54,090 nt of DNA from Tannerellaceae bacterium (GTDB lineage Bacteria; Bacteroidota; Bacteroidia; Bacteroidales; Tannerellaceae), in NCBI GenBank assembly GCA_021201295.1, contig JAJQFE010000044.1, forward strand, positions 1 through 54,090, written 5' to 3'. The position numbers and the translations under genes were made by a program. Of the stretch, positions 38,830 through 48,431 are shown in pieces. The notes under the pieces were generated by a model. The model did no database searches. It was given only the letters and a program-made list of their open reading frames with translations, and was not told the origin of the DNA. Each line of letters starts with the position of its first letter. Position 1 is the first letter of the stretch.

Positions 38830-40635
38830 TTAACTTAGTAAAGAGCCATCTTCGCTATATACATCAAATAAACTATCCTCCCGCTCGAAAGCACGACCAT
38901 TTTCCGCTTTATCTACACTCAGGTATTTACACGGAATGTATTCATTGGCTTTTTCATCGATCGCGCCATATTTTCCTGTGGAGGTTCTTCTCACAATAAT
39001 ATAAGGTCCTAACCGGATTTTTTCTTCATACAGGGCCCGTCTTTCTGCTATACGCTGCATTTCGAGTCGCTCATGCGTATCAATCTCCAGACGGATCACC
39101 TCTTCTGTTATTTTTAATTCTTTCGCCCGGGCGAAATCTGCCTGGGCTCCCTGATAATTTCCTATTTCTATTTTTTCTTTTCCTGACCGGATCAGTTCTT
39201 CATACCGGATATCTGCATTTTCAGAATCCATGGCAGGAGCTACAAAAGTATTATTATTTTCCGGATTTATCTCATCAGAAGTAACCGCTTCTCTGACTAC
39301 CGGCGCCGGAGCCATATCAGGTGAGACCGGCACAGCCTCTTCCTGTACCTCCAAAGTAAGTTGAGAAACTGGAAGATCTGTCTCCGTTTCTTCTATCGCA
39401 TCTAACAGAAGTTCTGTTTCTCTTTCATTCTCTGCCAGTAATTCACCTTCGGGAAATTGTATTTCCTGGTTTCCGGCTCCATTCTCCAGATCATTTTTCT
39501 GTACAAAAAAAGTAACCACAGAGGCTGCTAACACAAATAGAGTTCCAAAAACAGCCACCCAGGTAAACTTCCGCTTTTTCTTTACCTGGGCCTTTTCAAC
39601 AGAAGGGTTAACGATTGTCTGTTCATCATCCGGATCTTTTCCCGGCAATGAGTGATTGGAGTGCAACAGAGTCGTTTCTTTGGCAGTAAAAAGCCTGTTT
39701 TCTATATAGGTATTGACAGGTGTTCCCTGTTCTTCCGGAGGTGGATCCAGACCAGCCAGCATGTCGGTCACAGATTGGAAACGGTCTGCAGGAATCACCT
39801 GCATTGCTTTCCAGATCACCTCTTCTGTCTTAGAAGAAATAGCCGGATTCAGTTCGGATGGTTTCTGTAAAACACGGGTAGCCCTTAAAATAGATTCTGT
39901 CGGAGCCTTCCCTGTCAGTAAATTATACATAGTCGCCCCCAGGGAATAAATATCAGGGCATGGAGAAAACACCTGTGTACCTTCATCATCATACTGCTCA
40001 ATAGAAGCAAAACCTTTGGAAAGGGTAAGCATGGTCGTACTCGTCTCCTGCTCTTCAATATCATATCTTTTACTGACACCGAAATCAATCAGCCGGGCAG
40101 TATCCGTATGATCAATAAGGATATTGCTTGGTTTGATATCCAGATGCAAAATATTTTTCTCATGGACAAACTGCAGGGCATTCCCGATCTGATGGATATA
40201 TTTCAGCACTTTGGGTTCCGGCAAGGCTCCCTCCTGTTCAAGCATATATTTCAACGAACAACCGTCCAGATATTCCATAGCAATATAAGCCGTATTATTC
40301 TCTTCGAATACGTCTAACACTCTGACAATATGATCATGATTGACTTCGGAAAGAATCTTTGCTTCTTTGATCAGTTTTTCCTTAAACTTACAGAATAACA
40401 CTTTTCCGGTTTCCGAATGAACGGTTACGGCATGGGTCTCTTTATCCCGGCCACAATAATCTTTAAAGAAACACTCTTTAATACAAACCGGAACTTCTGT
40501 ATTGACTGCCCCTAACTGGCCTTTCGCTTCGGTATACCAGATACCTTTATATGTGATTCCAAATCCACCCTGACCAACCACATGGGTAAGTTTATATTTC
40601 CGGTTAAAAAGAAAATGACCATCTGGCAGATTCAT
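38830..40635 (-). CDS. Ser/Thr protein kinase with membrane anchor and C-terminal extension
   Basis: This eukaryotic-type kinase begins MNLPDGHFLFNRKYKL, then the Gly-rich loop VVGQGGFGITYKGI and the lysine of PVCIKECFF. The catalytic loop is HLDIKPSNILI, with Leu in place of the usual Arg of HRD. DFG reads LIDFGVSKRYD. The activation segment runs to GFASIEQYD. A membrane helix lies near residues 355-378 (WVAVFGTLFVLAASVVTFFV), after a linker. The outer part is Glu-rich and ends with a WG-like module (IIVRRTSTGKYGAIDEKANE). The start is ATG 40633-40635, after a -7 box. It follows the PP2C gene by 41 bases. It probably phosphorylates nearby FHA ligands. Confidence 0.9.
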   Translation of the reverse strand: MNLPDGHFLFNRKYKLTHVVGQGGFGITYKGIWYTEAKGQLGAVNTEVPVCIKECFFKDYCGRDKETHAVTVHSETGKVLFCKFKEKLIKEAKILSEVNHDHIVRVLDVFEENNTAYIAMEYLDGCSLKYMLEQEGALPEPKVLKYIHQIGNALQFVHEKNILHLDIKPSNILIDHTDTARLIDFGVSKRYDIEEQETSTTMLTLSKGFASIEQYDDEGTQVFSPCPDIYSLGATMYNLLTGKAPTESILRATRVLQKPSELNPAISSKTEEVIWKAMQVIPADRFQSVTDMLAGLDPPPEEQGTPVNTYIENRLFTAKETTLLHSNHSLPGKDPDDEQTIVNPSVEKAQVKKKRKFTWVAVFGTLFVLAASVVTFFVQKNDLENGAGNQEIQFPEGELLAENERETELLLDAIEETETDLPVSQLTLEVQEEAVPVSPDMAPAPVVREAVTSDEINPENNNTFVAPAMDSENADIRYEELIRSGKEKIEIGNYQGAQADFARAKELKITEEVIRLEIDTHERLEMQRIAERRALYEEKIRLGPYIIVRRTSTGKYGAIDEKANEYIPCKYLSVDKAENGRAFEREDSLFDVYSEDGSLLS

Positions 40636-40662
40636 AATTAGAAGCGTATTGTTTTGATACGC

Positions 40663-40670
40663 CAAAAATA
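40663..40670 (-). promoter_or_regulatory. Promoter -7 box for the kinase gene
   Basis: TATTTTTG on the minus strand fits TAnnTTTG, 27 bases before the ATG at 40635. This would give the kinase, barrel and Kelch genes a promoter apart from the PP2C gene. Confidence 0.45.
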
Positions 40671-40676
40671 CATTTT

Positions 40677-41480
40677 TTATGCCAAAGAATAAAAGAAAGA
40701 AAGAATATTTTGCTTAAGTCTAATCAGATCGGTAACATTCTGGATCGGGATGATATAGAATGAGAAGTTGTCTTTTGTGTGGTCCAGACAGAGATCCATC
40801 AACTGATCCTTGATGATCTCTGAAGAAGCGGAAGTACTGAAAACAGAACAAAGATGGCGTTCTGAAACATTTTCCAGCACACCGTCCGTACACATGAAAA
40901 AATAATCTCCCGGCTGAATATCGGAAATAACGGTCACATCTGCCTCTGCCGGGTCGCCTGTTCCCTGAATCGCTCTGGTGATCACATTTCGCTGGGGATG
41001 GGTTAAGGCTTCTTCCGGGGTGATCTTTCCTAACTGTACGAGACTGTTGACTAATGAATGATCTTCCGTTCTGCATAAAATCTTTCCGTTACGGATATGG
41101 TAGATCCGGCTGTCACCGACATGGGCCAGGGTAGCCCCTTTTGGGCTGAAATAAAGCATGGCAAGCGTGGTAGCCATGCCTTTGGCTTCCGGATGGGCTT
41201 CTACGTAACTACAGAAATGAGCCTGTGTATACTGGATAGCCTTATTTATAAATTTTGCATGAGGTTCTCCTTCCAGAAAAGTAGAAAAGTAGGTCTCAAA
41301 TAATTCGCAGGCTAATGCACTTGCCACTTCACCTTTCTCTGCACCCCCTACTCCGTCACAAATTAAAAAGAGATTTGGGTCTGAATCTATAGCTTCCGGT
41401 GAAGGAAAAATAAAGTCTTCGTTATGCTGACGTCCTCCTTTTTCACTAATAGCACAAGGTTTACTAATAGTTATAGTCAT
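40677..41480 (-). CDS. PP2C-type protein phosphatase
   Basis: The 267-residue protein is a metal-dependent Ser/Thr phosphatase. It has the metal-binding aspartates in RQHNEDFIF, LICDGVGG, FFMCTDGVLENV and TKDNFSFYII, and the family motif AHVGDSRIYHIRNGK. MTITISKPCAISEKGG is the start at 41480. It probably reverses the phosphorylation made by the kinase downstream, 41 bases away. The upstream FHA gene ends 18 bases before it. No lesion is seen. Phosphatase, kinase and FHA readers form one cluster. Confidence 0.92.
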   Translation of the reverse strand: MTITISKPCAISEKGGRQHNEDFIFPSPEAIDSDPNLFLICDGVGGAEKGEVASALACELFETYFSTFLEGEPHAKFINKAIQYTQAHFCSYVEAHPEAKGMATTLAMLYFSPKGATLAHVGDSRIYHIRNGKILCRTEDHSLVNSLVQLGKITPEEALTHPQRNVITRAIQGTGDPAEADVTVISDIQPGDYFFMCTDGVLENVSERHLCSVFSTSASSEIIKDQLMDLCLDHTKDNFSFYIIPIQNVTDLIRLKQNILSFFYSLA

Positions 41481-41498
41481 ATACTGCTATCCGATTTT

Positions 41499-42020
41499 TT
41501 ATACATTAAAACGCAGAATGATACGGCCAATGATAATTTCATCCTTGTCTTTCAACACCACAACCTCCCAGTCCTGCAGATAATTACTATTGTATAACGT
41601 ATGGTTTTTACTATTATTATCTGACAACAGGTGTTGAAAACCATTTTTTTAATCTTTTTTTACCTCTATCCGGATATGTTCCCGGCTCATGAATTTATCG
41701 GTTGTGACGATCCCGATCCGGGCATTGGAGGGTTTAGTTGATTTCCGTCCCACAATAAAAATCCCTTCGGATAGCGGAAAAACCTGTTCCTGATGATCCG
41801 GAGAAGGCACAACAGTCAATCGGCCGGAAGTAGTGTGTCGGGGTTGTAACAAAACTGTTTCGGAAGAAACAAAAAAATCCTGTCCCGTATTTCCTTTCAA
41901 TACGGTAACAGAAATAGCTTGTTTGCATCGCGGGCAATTAAAAGTTTCCCTTCCTTCCGGAATTTTTTCTTCCTTTACTTGTAACCCTACGTTGCAATGA
42001 GGACATTGCAATGATATCAT
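41499..42020 (-). pseudogene. Zinc-ribbon and FHA protein, internal TAA
   Basis: The N-terminal 45 residues form a zinc ribbon (LQCPHCNVGLQVKEEK and FNCPRCKQAIS). The FHA domain starts FPLSEGIFIVGRKSTKPS, with MSREHIRIE as the core motif. TAA at 41649-41651 follows VKKD. The same frame then gives KNGFQHLLSDNNSKNHTLYN, the conserved SxxNxT element, and ends IIIGRIILRFNV at 41499-41501. The FHA fold is therefore complete across about 172 residues if the stop is read. FHA domains bind phosphothreonine, fitting a reader of the nearby kinase. It overlaps by 4 bases the small acidic gene upstream. Confidence 0.8.
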
Positions 42021-42253
42021 ACCATGAATGAGATGCCAACGTTATCAATATCTGTTGAATAGACATCAATCATGTCTGAATTGGAAAGCATAACTGTATC
42101 ATTGGCCAGGGTAATAAAATCAGCATTTTCCATGCTTTCATCTATCATCACAATTTCTTTGAGATCGTTATTCATATCCACCATTACTGCATCCGATAGA
42201 TCCAGGTCGTCGCTATCATCGATAATAACGAAATCATAATCATCAGCTTTCAT
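42017..42253 (-). CDS. Small acidic protein, 78 aa
   Basis: I do not recognise a family. The 78 residues carry about 20 Asp and Glu and four short repeats of two or three hydrophobic residues followed by acidic ones: FVIIDDSDDLD, AVMVDMNNDLKE, IVMIDESMENAD and FITLANDTVM. There is no signal peptide, no membrane helix and no cysteine. The stop overlaps the start of the zinc-ribbon FHA gene by 4 bases, so translation is coupled and both are likely real. Its Ser and Thr residues in acidic surroundings could be kinase targets and FHA ligands; this is inference. Confidence 0.6.
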   Translation of the reverse strand: MKADDYDFVIIDDSDDLDLSDAVMVDMNNDLKEIVMIDESMENADFITLANDTVMLSNSDMIDVYSTDIDNVGISFMV

Positions 42254-42391
42254 ACTATTTAATTTATATGTTTCTTCAATTTCTGCAACAAAAATAGAAA
42301 AAGAGTTTCATTCATACAGAATATGAATCTCTCTAATAATCAAAAAGATGTGTTTTATGTACAAAAGTGTTACTTTGACATACGAAAGGGG

Positions 42392-43045
42392 TTATTCTTT
42401 CACCCATTTCGCTTTACAGGAAGAAAGAGGACATTGTTTTTTATTCTGAAGTGATTCCCAGGGGATTTCTCCTAAGAACGTCCCGCATTTAGGGCACACA
42501 TAATCAATTTTAAACTAATGGGCCAGATCCTGTAAGTATCGGGGTGCTTTGGCTGCCTGCCGGGCACCCAGATATACACCTAACGTAGGAGCACAAACGG
42601 CCACTATCAGGCTGGGAATCATTAATGCGGGATTTCCTTTTCCCAGCAATCCCACCACAATACCCAGCACGCCTAATATTGCAAAAGGAAAAGACTGGAA
42701 AATCCTTGTTTTAAACTGGTTAGATGACTGGATCTGAATTTTTGCTTTAACATAGTTATCATAAATCTCTTTTAATAAAGCAAACTCTTTACTATAGTCA
42801 TTGGTATGTTTTACCAGATCTGCTACTGTCACAGAACAATCCTCTCCGAAGGTAATGGTATCCTTCATAGTCACCCGTTTTTTCCGGATTTGCGTTCCAT
42901 CTATAAACGTACCATTCGTAGACCCGGTATCTTCTATAACAAAGTTTCCTTCCTCATCACGGGTTAACACCGCATGATATCTACTCACATGCGGATTAGG
43001 AATAACATACTGGTTATCGGGAGCTTTGCCAATTTTAATAAACAT
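42392..43045 (-). pseudogene. FHA, two-helix membrane and zinc-ribbon protein, internal TAG
   Basis: The N-terminal 90 residues are an FHA domain (MFIKIGKAPDNQYVIPNPH, VSRYHAVLTRD and DTGSTNGTFIDG). A coiled stretch (LLKEIYDNYVKAKIQIQ) and two membrane helices follow (FPFAILGVLGIVVGLLG and LMIPSLIVAVCAPTLGVYLG). TAG at 42515-42517 follows DLAH. The frame then continues FKIDYVCPKCGTFLGEIP and ends CPLSSCKAKWVKE at 42392-42394, a C-terminal zinc ribbon with four Cys. The full length is about 216 residues. CAG or TGG to TAG would explain the stop. It lies 3 bases after the LytTR gene. The kinase may recruit it at the membrane. Confidence 0.75.
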
Positions 43046-43048
43046 ATC

Positions 43049-43432
43049 TTATTGGGGAGTATCTTTCGGTTTAAACATTTCCTTTTCAAACGAATCTTTT
43101 AATGCTTTCAGGGGATCTTTGGATATGATTAGTTCCCGTGGTTTTCCTTCCGCTGTCAGAAGTAACAGCTTTTGTTTAGGCAAATTGATCTGTAAGATAT
43201 GATTTTTATTAATGATGTAGCTTTTGCTCACCCGCATCAATATTTTACCACTTCCTACCACCTGTTTTTCCAGAATCTCTTCTATTTTTCCTATATTGAT
43301 AGCGAAAGTAAATTGAATGCCATTTGATAAAAACAATTTGGTGTAGTTTCTATCAGCTTCAAAATAAAGGATCTGGCTAATCCTTATCCTCAACAGTTCA
43401 TCTCTCGTCTTGATTGTAAGGTACCGTTCCAT
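43049..43432 (-). CDS. LytTR-type DNA-binding protein without receiver
   Basis: The 127-residue protein is almost only a LytTR domain: MERYLTIKTRDELLRIRISQ, then ILYFEADRNYTKLFLSNGIQ, GKILMRVSKSYIIN and HILQINLPKQKLLLL. There is no receiver or membrane part. It is a probable transcription regulator, cytoplasmic. ATG 43430-43432 is the chosen start; a GTG at 43490-43492 would put a -7 box (43469-43476) inside the coding region. The start of the FHA gene follows its stop by 3 bases, so it heads the FHA operon. The C-terminus is Pro- and Lys-rich. No lesion is seen. Confidence 0.85.
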   Translation of the reverse strand: MERYLTIKTRDELLRIRISQILYFEADRNYTKLFLSNGIQFTFAINIGKIEEILEKQVVGSGKILMRVSKSYIINKNHILQINLPKQKLLLLTAEGKPRELIISKDPLKALKDSFEKEMFKPKDTPQ

Positions 43433-43468
43433 AACGTAGCTTGCTATTTTTTCATTAAATACTAAAAA

Positions 43469-43476
43469 CAAATGTA
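43469..43476 (-). promoter_or_regulatory. Promoter -7 box for the LytTR gene
   Basis: TACATTTG on the minus strand fits TAnnTTTG, 36 bases before the ATG at 43432. It rules against the GTG start at 43492. Confidence 0.55.
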
Positions 43477-43705
43477 CATTTTTTTCTTTCACTACCGCGA
43501 CTTTTAACTTATTTATTCAAAATTTACACTCTTTAAATCCTGAACAATCAGAAATAAACAGACGGGAACAAATAAAATACGAGGGACAATTACCCGATAT
43601 GGGATCAGCTAAAAACGTTGAAAAATTCACTAAATAAAGAAAAAACAGCTATAAGAATAAGCGTACAGGTTGGTTACTATGTATGGTCAGGATATTTTTA
43701 TTTTT

Positions 43706-44860
43706 TCAGTTTTCTTCTCCAAAACAGAACAAAGTCCCCTGCGTAGTCAGAATATAAAAATGCCCTTCTATAACTGCAGGAGAAGCCTGGATCTCTTCTC
43801 CGGTATCATATTCCCACAAAACCTTTCCTTTATGCGCATCTAATATAGTAACCACTCCATTCCGGGTACAAAAAAGGACTTTATCTCCACAAATAACCGG
43901 TGCACTTTCTGCGGCTTTTCCCTTTACTTTATATTTCCAGGGATTACTTCCGTCTTTCCGGCTGACCGCATAGAGATGTTCACTATCCGAATAAAAAATC
44001 AAAAGCTCACTGGATACAACCGGAACGGAAATAAACGTATTTCGTTTATCACTGGCCTGTAGGATTTTCATATGACGGATGATCTTTCCTTTTTCCATAT
44101 GAAATTTATAGAGGTTGCCCAGATTATCTCCTAAATAACAATAATGTCCCCGGACGGCAGGAGCAGCCGGAATTGCAGACTCCAATAAAAATGAGTCTTC
44201 TGCCTGCCCTGTACGGGAATCTACGATCTGTAACCGGGAAGATCCATCTCCAAAAAGAACATACTCATTCCACAAAGCAGCAGCTCCCTGAATAAAAGAC
44301 TCACCTTCAAAACGGTTTACTTCCCTCCCTGTCTGAGTATCTATAAAATAAAGTGTATGATCATAGCTACCGATCACTACTAATTTCTGACCTTCCCATT
44401 CCACCAGGTTAGGGGAAGCCTGGATCTGTCCGAAGGTTCTGAAGTTCCAGACTATTTTCTTTTGATTCACAGATAAAGCAGTTATCAGGCCATCCTTCCG
44501 GCCCACATATAAAATAGAATCATAAATCATCGGAGTAGATTCCACCGTAGTAGCCAGATCATATTCAAAAGAAAGTTTCCCATCCGGATCAATTCCCCGG
44601 ATCACTCCAGACTGATCCGGCCAATACACCACCGCATTGAAAATAACCGGGGAAGACAGAGTAAGCCTGTCACTCATATAACTCCATTTTAAGGCAGGCT
44701 GATCCGGCAATTGCTTTTTGGTGTATCCACTAAACGCAGCATCACTCCGGAACAGGTACCAGTGCTCACCTACACCTGTCCCGGAGGAAAGTGGGATGTC
44801 TCTGCATCCGCACATTCCAATAAATGCTACTCCTATTATGAACAAAATAAACTGTTTCAC
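43706..44860 (-). CDS. Lipoprotein with PQQ-like beta-propeller
   Basis: The 384-residue protein begins MKQFILFIIGVAFIGMCGC, a lipoprotein signal with a lipobox cysteine. Repeated blades end in motifs such as GVIRGIDPDGKL, GLITALSVNQKKIVW, HTLYFIDTQTG, GVVTILDAHKGKVLWEY and GTLFCFGEEN. This is the propeller of BamB and of alcohol dehydrogenase-like domains, but BamB-like lipoproteins have many roles. It is upstream of the LytTR gene by 273 bases and on the same strand, with its own -7 box, so it may or may not belong to the kinase cluster. No lesion is seen. Confidence 0.85.
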   Translation of the reverse strand: MKQFILFIIGVAFIGMCGCRDIPLSSGTGVGEHWYLFRSDAAFSGYTKKQLPDQPALKWSYMSDRLTLSSPVIFNAVVYWPDQSGVIRGIDPDGKLSFEYDLATTVESTPMIYDSILYVGRKDGLITALSVNQKKIVWNFRTFGQIQASPNLVEWEGQKLVVIGSYDHTLYFIDTQTGREVNRFEGESFIQGAAALWNEYVLFGDGSSRLQIVDSRTGQAEDSFLLESAIPAAPAVRGHYCYLGDNLGNLYKFHMEKGKIIRHMKILQASDKRNTFISVPVVSSELLIFYSDSEHLYAVSRKDGSNPWKYKVKGKAAESAPVICGDKVLFCTRNGVVTILDAHKGKVLWEYDTGEEIQASPAVIEGHFYILTTQGTLFCFGEEN

Positions 44861-44900
44861 AAGCTACTTTTACTACCTGTATTCTCAGGTAAATGTACTT

Positions 44901-44908
44901 CAAAAATA
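44901..44908 (-). promoter_or_regulatory. Promoter -7 box for the PQQ-propeller gene
   Basis: TATTTTTG on the minus strand fits TAnnTTTG, 40 bases before the ATG at 44860. Confidence 0.5.
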
Positions 44909-44999
44909 TATAAATAGCTCCTATTTCCCGGACTTTTCCCTCTAAAACGAAAATCGAATTTCTTAAGGCGAATTTTCAATTGGGAAAGATAGATCCCGG

Positions 45000-46100
45000 C
45001 TATAATAGAAAAGTAAAGAACAGGAGTAAGTAGATGAGCAGTTTTTCTTCCAACTCTTTTATCTTAACCAATAAAATCGCTATGAGACCATTATAATTTA
45101 CCGAATAATTGCCTTCTTCTCCTTTTACCAACTCCGGGTACTCATTTATCAGTTCCTGGGCTAATACTCCTATATGCTTTTCGTTATCCTCTTTGAAAGA
45201 ATACCTGTAAGCATGTATATTTTTTAAATCCACCTGCTCTATTTTACCATAGATGTCCTTTAAGGTAGCATCCGAAGTGTTATATACGGTTAAGATGTAG
45301 GCCTCCTTAAAAGGATAATCTGAGCTCCCTACACTGGCACTGTTAGGACTGGCAGGGTGAATACTGGCAGACACCCCGAAAGAGTTTCCGATAAAAGCAT
45401 TACTATACATATCATTAAACGGATAAGAAGCAGATCCGACATTATAATAACCAGGAATGCCAGGTGCGATATGCCCCACACTGGTCATAGATCCATGTAC
45501 ACGCCCGTCCACCATAGGTTGTCCCCACCATATCCCTTCACTACCACCACCAGTCGTGTTTATGGTAATGTTTCCACTGCCATCAAAAGTAGCACTTCCG
45601 GTTACACTTCCCGATAAAGTAATCGTACGGGCAGTTTGTAGTTTAGACGCCGTAGAAGCATTCCCATATACATTGCGCCAGGCCAACGAAGCAGTTCCCA
45701 GGTCAAATCGATTATGAGCTGCCGGAGACAAATGCAGATTTGAGAAGGTAAGGCTATCTGAACCATTGAAAGTCATGGAAGCTAAGGTTTCCCGTTCCGC
45801 ATTATCGTCCTCCGTATCATCCGAACTCTCGTTCACAAAATTAATAGAGGTTCCCAGCTCTAATGATAAAGCGGCCCCGTCTTCTCCTGATAAAATGTAA
45901 GTCCCATCCAGGATATCGCCTCCTTTCATAACGAAATTATCACCTCCGGATGAGCCGGAAGAACCTGACGAGCCGGAAGAGGTTTCTACATTAGAATTAT
46001 AGGAACCTGAATTCAGCGCGTCTCCATATACATAATAATCCTGTCTTTTAGATCTGGGTTTTGCAAAAACCCTGACCACCGGATTTAATTTTATTGCCAT
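45000..46100 (-). CDS. Tail fibre protein with peptidase S74 chaperone domain
   Basis: The 366-residue protein begins MAIKLNPVVRVFAKPRSKRQ. A Ser-Gly-rich linker follows (repeated SSG near residues 40-52), then a repeated beta region with ASLAWRNVYGNAS, like tail-fibre shafts. The C-terminal domain has TSDATLKDIYGK, where Ser and Lys form the usual self-cleaving dyad of S74 chaperones, and AYRYSFKEDNEKHIGVLAQEL. It ends with the hydrophobic stretch LLIYLLLFFTFLL, which is unusual. It is the most distal phage gene. It would trimerise the fibre and then be cleaved off. Confidence 0.8.
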   Translation of the reverse strand: MAIKLNPVVRVFAKPRSKRQDYYVYGDALNSGSYNSNVETSSGSSGSSGSSGGDNFVMKGGDILDGTYILSGEDGAALSLELGTSINFVNESSDDTEDDNAERETLASMTFNGSDSLTFSNLHLSPAAHNRFDLGTASLAWRNVYGNASTASKLQTARTITLSGSVTGSATFDGSGNITINTTGGGSEGIWWGQPMVDGRVHGSMTSVGHIAPGIPGYYNVGSASYPFNDMYSNAFIGNSFGVSASIHPASPNSASVGSSDYPFKEAYILTVYNTSDATLKDIYGKIEQVDLKNIHAYRYSFKEDNEKHIGVLAQELINEYPELVKGEEGNYSVNYNGLIAILLVKIKELEEKLLIYLLLFFTFLL

Positions 46101-46193
46101 AGCTATGATCTGTTTTTAGTTATATACTTTATATCTGCTACTGTCTGGCAGCAGACTATTCTTCTTTGCTTCAGAGCTTTCCGTTGCATGTCC

Positions 46194-48430
46194 TTACAGG
46201 ATCTGCTCCATCGTCAAAGAAGCTATATTTTGTTGGTAATTAATTTCTTCACCTGTAATAAAAAACTTCATTCCCGGAAAAGTAGAATCTTCTATAAACC
46301 TGAACGGATCATAATCCGTAGTGGTGTCCTGGGTTAATTTTTTCCGGGGCTCACTATATTGATGCAGGTATTTGCAATTAAATAATATTCCGGACGATCC
46401 GTTTCTGAAATCTCTCCACTGACCGGGATGCCGATATGGGTAACATGCTCCAGCGGTTCACCTCCTGTAAATACCCGGGAATAGCTTTTTACAGGGTCCG
46501 TCTGCTTTTGAGTGGTTATTTTTAATTCTATATCGTCATACTCATTAATATAACTGTATGCATCATTCTCTCCACTGTACAAAGTATCCTGTCTGGCTTC
46601 TACATATTTATCCTCTTCATCTTCTGCTGCCACAGCTAATTTCAGGTCTTTTATAAATGCGAAAGTGGCTCCTGTGTGATCAGAATTTCCCCAGGGATAC
46701 CTGGGATAGTAAAGAACTAACTCTATTTCCCCAAAGTGAATATCTTCCATACCTGCGCTTTTAGTCACAGGAACCACGTATCCTCCTTCAAACCCACCTG
46801 CTGTTACCCCTGTCTGGCCTGGTTTAATATCTTTAAAATAACCGGTAGAACTATGGTCACCATCCGAGACAGAAAAATCAATCCTGAAAGTGGCAGAAGC
46901 TTTAGACCATCGACCGGAACTACCATTCCAGTAATATTCACCAAATCGTAATCTCGCATAGGTGTAAAAGGTATTCCGGCTCGCTACATGTTTCCATTTA
47001 TCTTTTTGCCACAAAGTCAGATCCTGAAAAGCCCCATACTGTTCTTTTGTAATAGCCGCCTGGAATTTTACCTGTATATAAGTATTTCCCAGGACAACAG
47101 GATCTGTTTTAACCAACAGGCAGGGCAATCCCGTTACACTCTCACTATTCCCGCCTGTTCGCAATAAGGTTCCGGTTCCCGTATTTTTTCCGTTAACCGA
47201 ATATAACCCTGACCCATTCTCAGCAGTGGTAAAGTTTTTAAAAACATAGACCGGACCATATTCAAACTCCACTTTTCCTTTATCTGAACTATCATATCGC
47301 TGGTGACATTCAATCTTGGCCCCCATATAACGATCCAGCTCGCTAAAGTCAGTAGGATAACCATCCGTTTTTTCATTTCCATTCTGATCATACAAATACA
47401 ATTTGATAGTATCATTCGTGGTATAATACCTATATATATCCCAGGTCTGATTCCTGCGTTTTTTATAATCACCATTTGAATACGCAAACAGAGTAGCCAG
47501 ATAGGTTTTTGGACTGTGACCACTATATGCCTTCAGGTTTTTCAACTGGGGAAACTCTATGGTAAATTCATAATCCGAATCTTTGACCGTTACTTTGCTA
47601 TAAGCCGGGACAATGCTCACATCATTACCCGATCCGGTGGATTCCTCCTCAGAAAGATATTGCAGGTCATTCGGTAAAGTGACCGGAGCACCACTACTCA
47701 TGGATCCGTCATACCGGAACCACCGGTTGTTATTCTTCATGTAGTCTATATCCAGAAAATAAACTTTTCCATCCTTTTCTGTCAATGTCCATCCAAAAAA
47801 GGTACAAAATTCCTCCAGAAAATCTTTATAAGTCCATGCCTCCCCATCATCATCCACAAAGTTCTGAGACAACATCCAGTATTGGGTAAGCGTGTAAGTA
47901 GACTCAGCCAGGTTAAAGATCATAGGAAAATAAATATCCGTATAGGCTCCCTGTGTTTTTCCAAACGCTTCATTTAAAAGACTAGCCGTATGGCTGCCTT
48001 TAATAAAATCCAACTTATTGCCATCCACCTGGGTTTCCACCCTGAAATATTCCAGTGTAGATAAAGCACTGATACTCTCTATCTGGAACTCAGTAAGATA
48101 ACCATTATAATCCTGTGAAAACACCTCAGGCGTAATAAAACCTGTATACTTAATCTGATCTTCCTGCTTTAAAACCACTTTATATTGCTGGGCACCCGTG
48201 GCATACAAATCAAACAAAGGTTTCTCCACCAACACGGTAATAGTCGCACCTGCAAAACGAAGCGGATTATAGATATTATCATCATCTTTATAGTTGACCA
48301 CAATTGGGTCTTTTCCCGGAATCAGTTCCGTGACTTCACTACCCGACCCGTTATCTTCTGAGATTTCAATTACATAAGAAAGATCATCCACATCTACAAA
48401 AGGGATGGTATATTTTAGTGTATATGCCAT
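46194..48430 (-). pseudogene. Phage tail protein, likely distal tail or baseplate, frameshifted
   Basis: The protein, about 745 residues with correction, begins MAYTLKYTIPFVDVDDLSYV. It contains EFCTFFGWTLTEKDGKVYFL and many beta-strand segments typical of large tail proteins of Bacteroides phages placed after the tape measure. The frame read directly ends VSPGKN at 46334-46336. With one more A in the run (46338-46343 on the plus strand) it reads SPGKKLTQDTTTDYDPFRF and ends SLTMEQIL at 46194-46196. The lesion removes about 46 residues. It abuts the tape-measure gene (48432). The exact role is inferred from position. Confidence 0.7.
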
Positions 48431-48431
48431 A

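Noticed and set aside
35677-44860. Type VI secretion or toxin-immunity locus
   Set aside because: Kinase, phosphatase and FHA genes are present, but no sheath, baseplate, VgrG or toxin gene is.
44861-45000. tRNA or attachment site at the prophage border
   Set aside because: I could not find a cloverleaf or a direct repeat in this short stretch.
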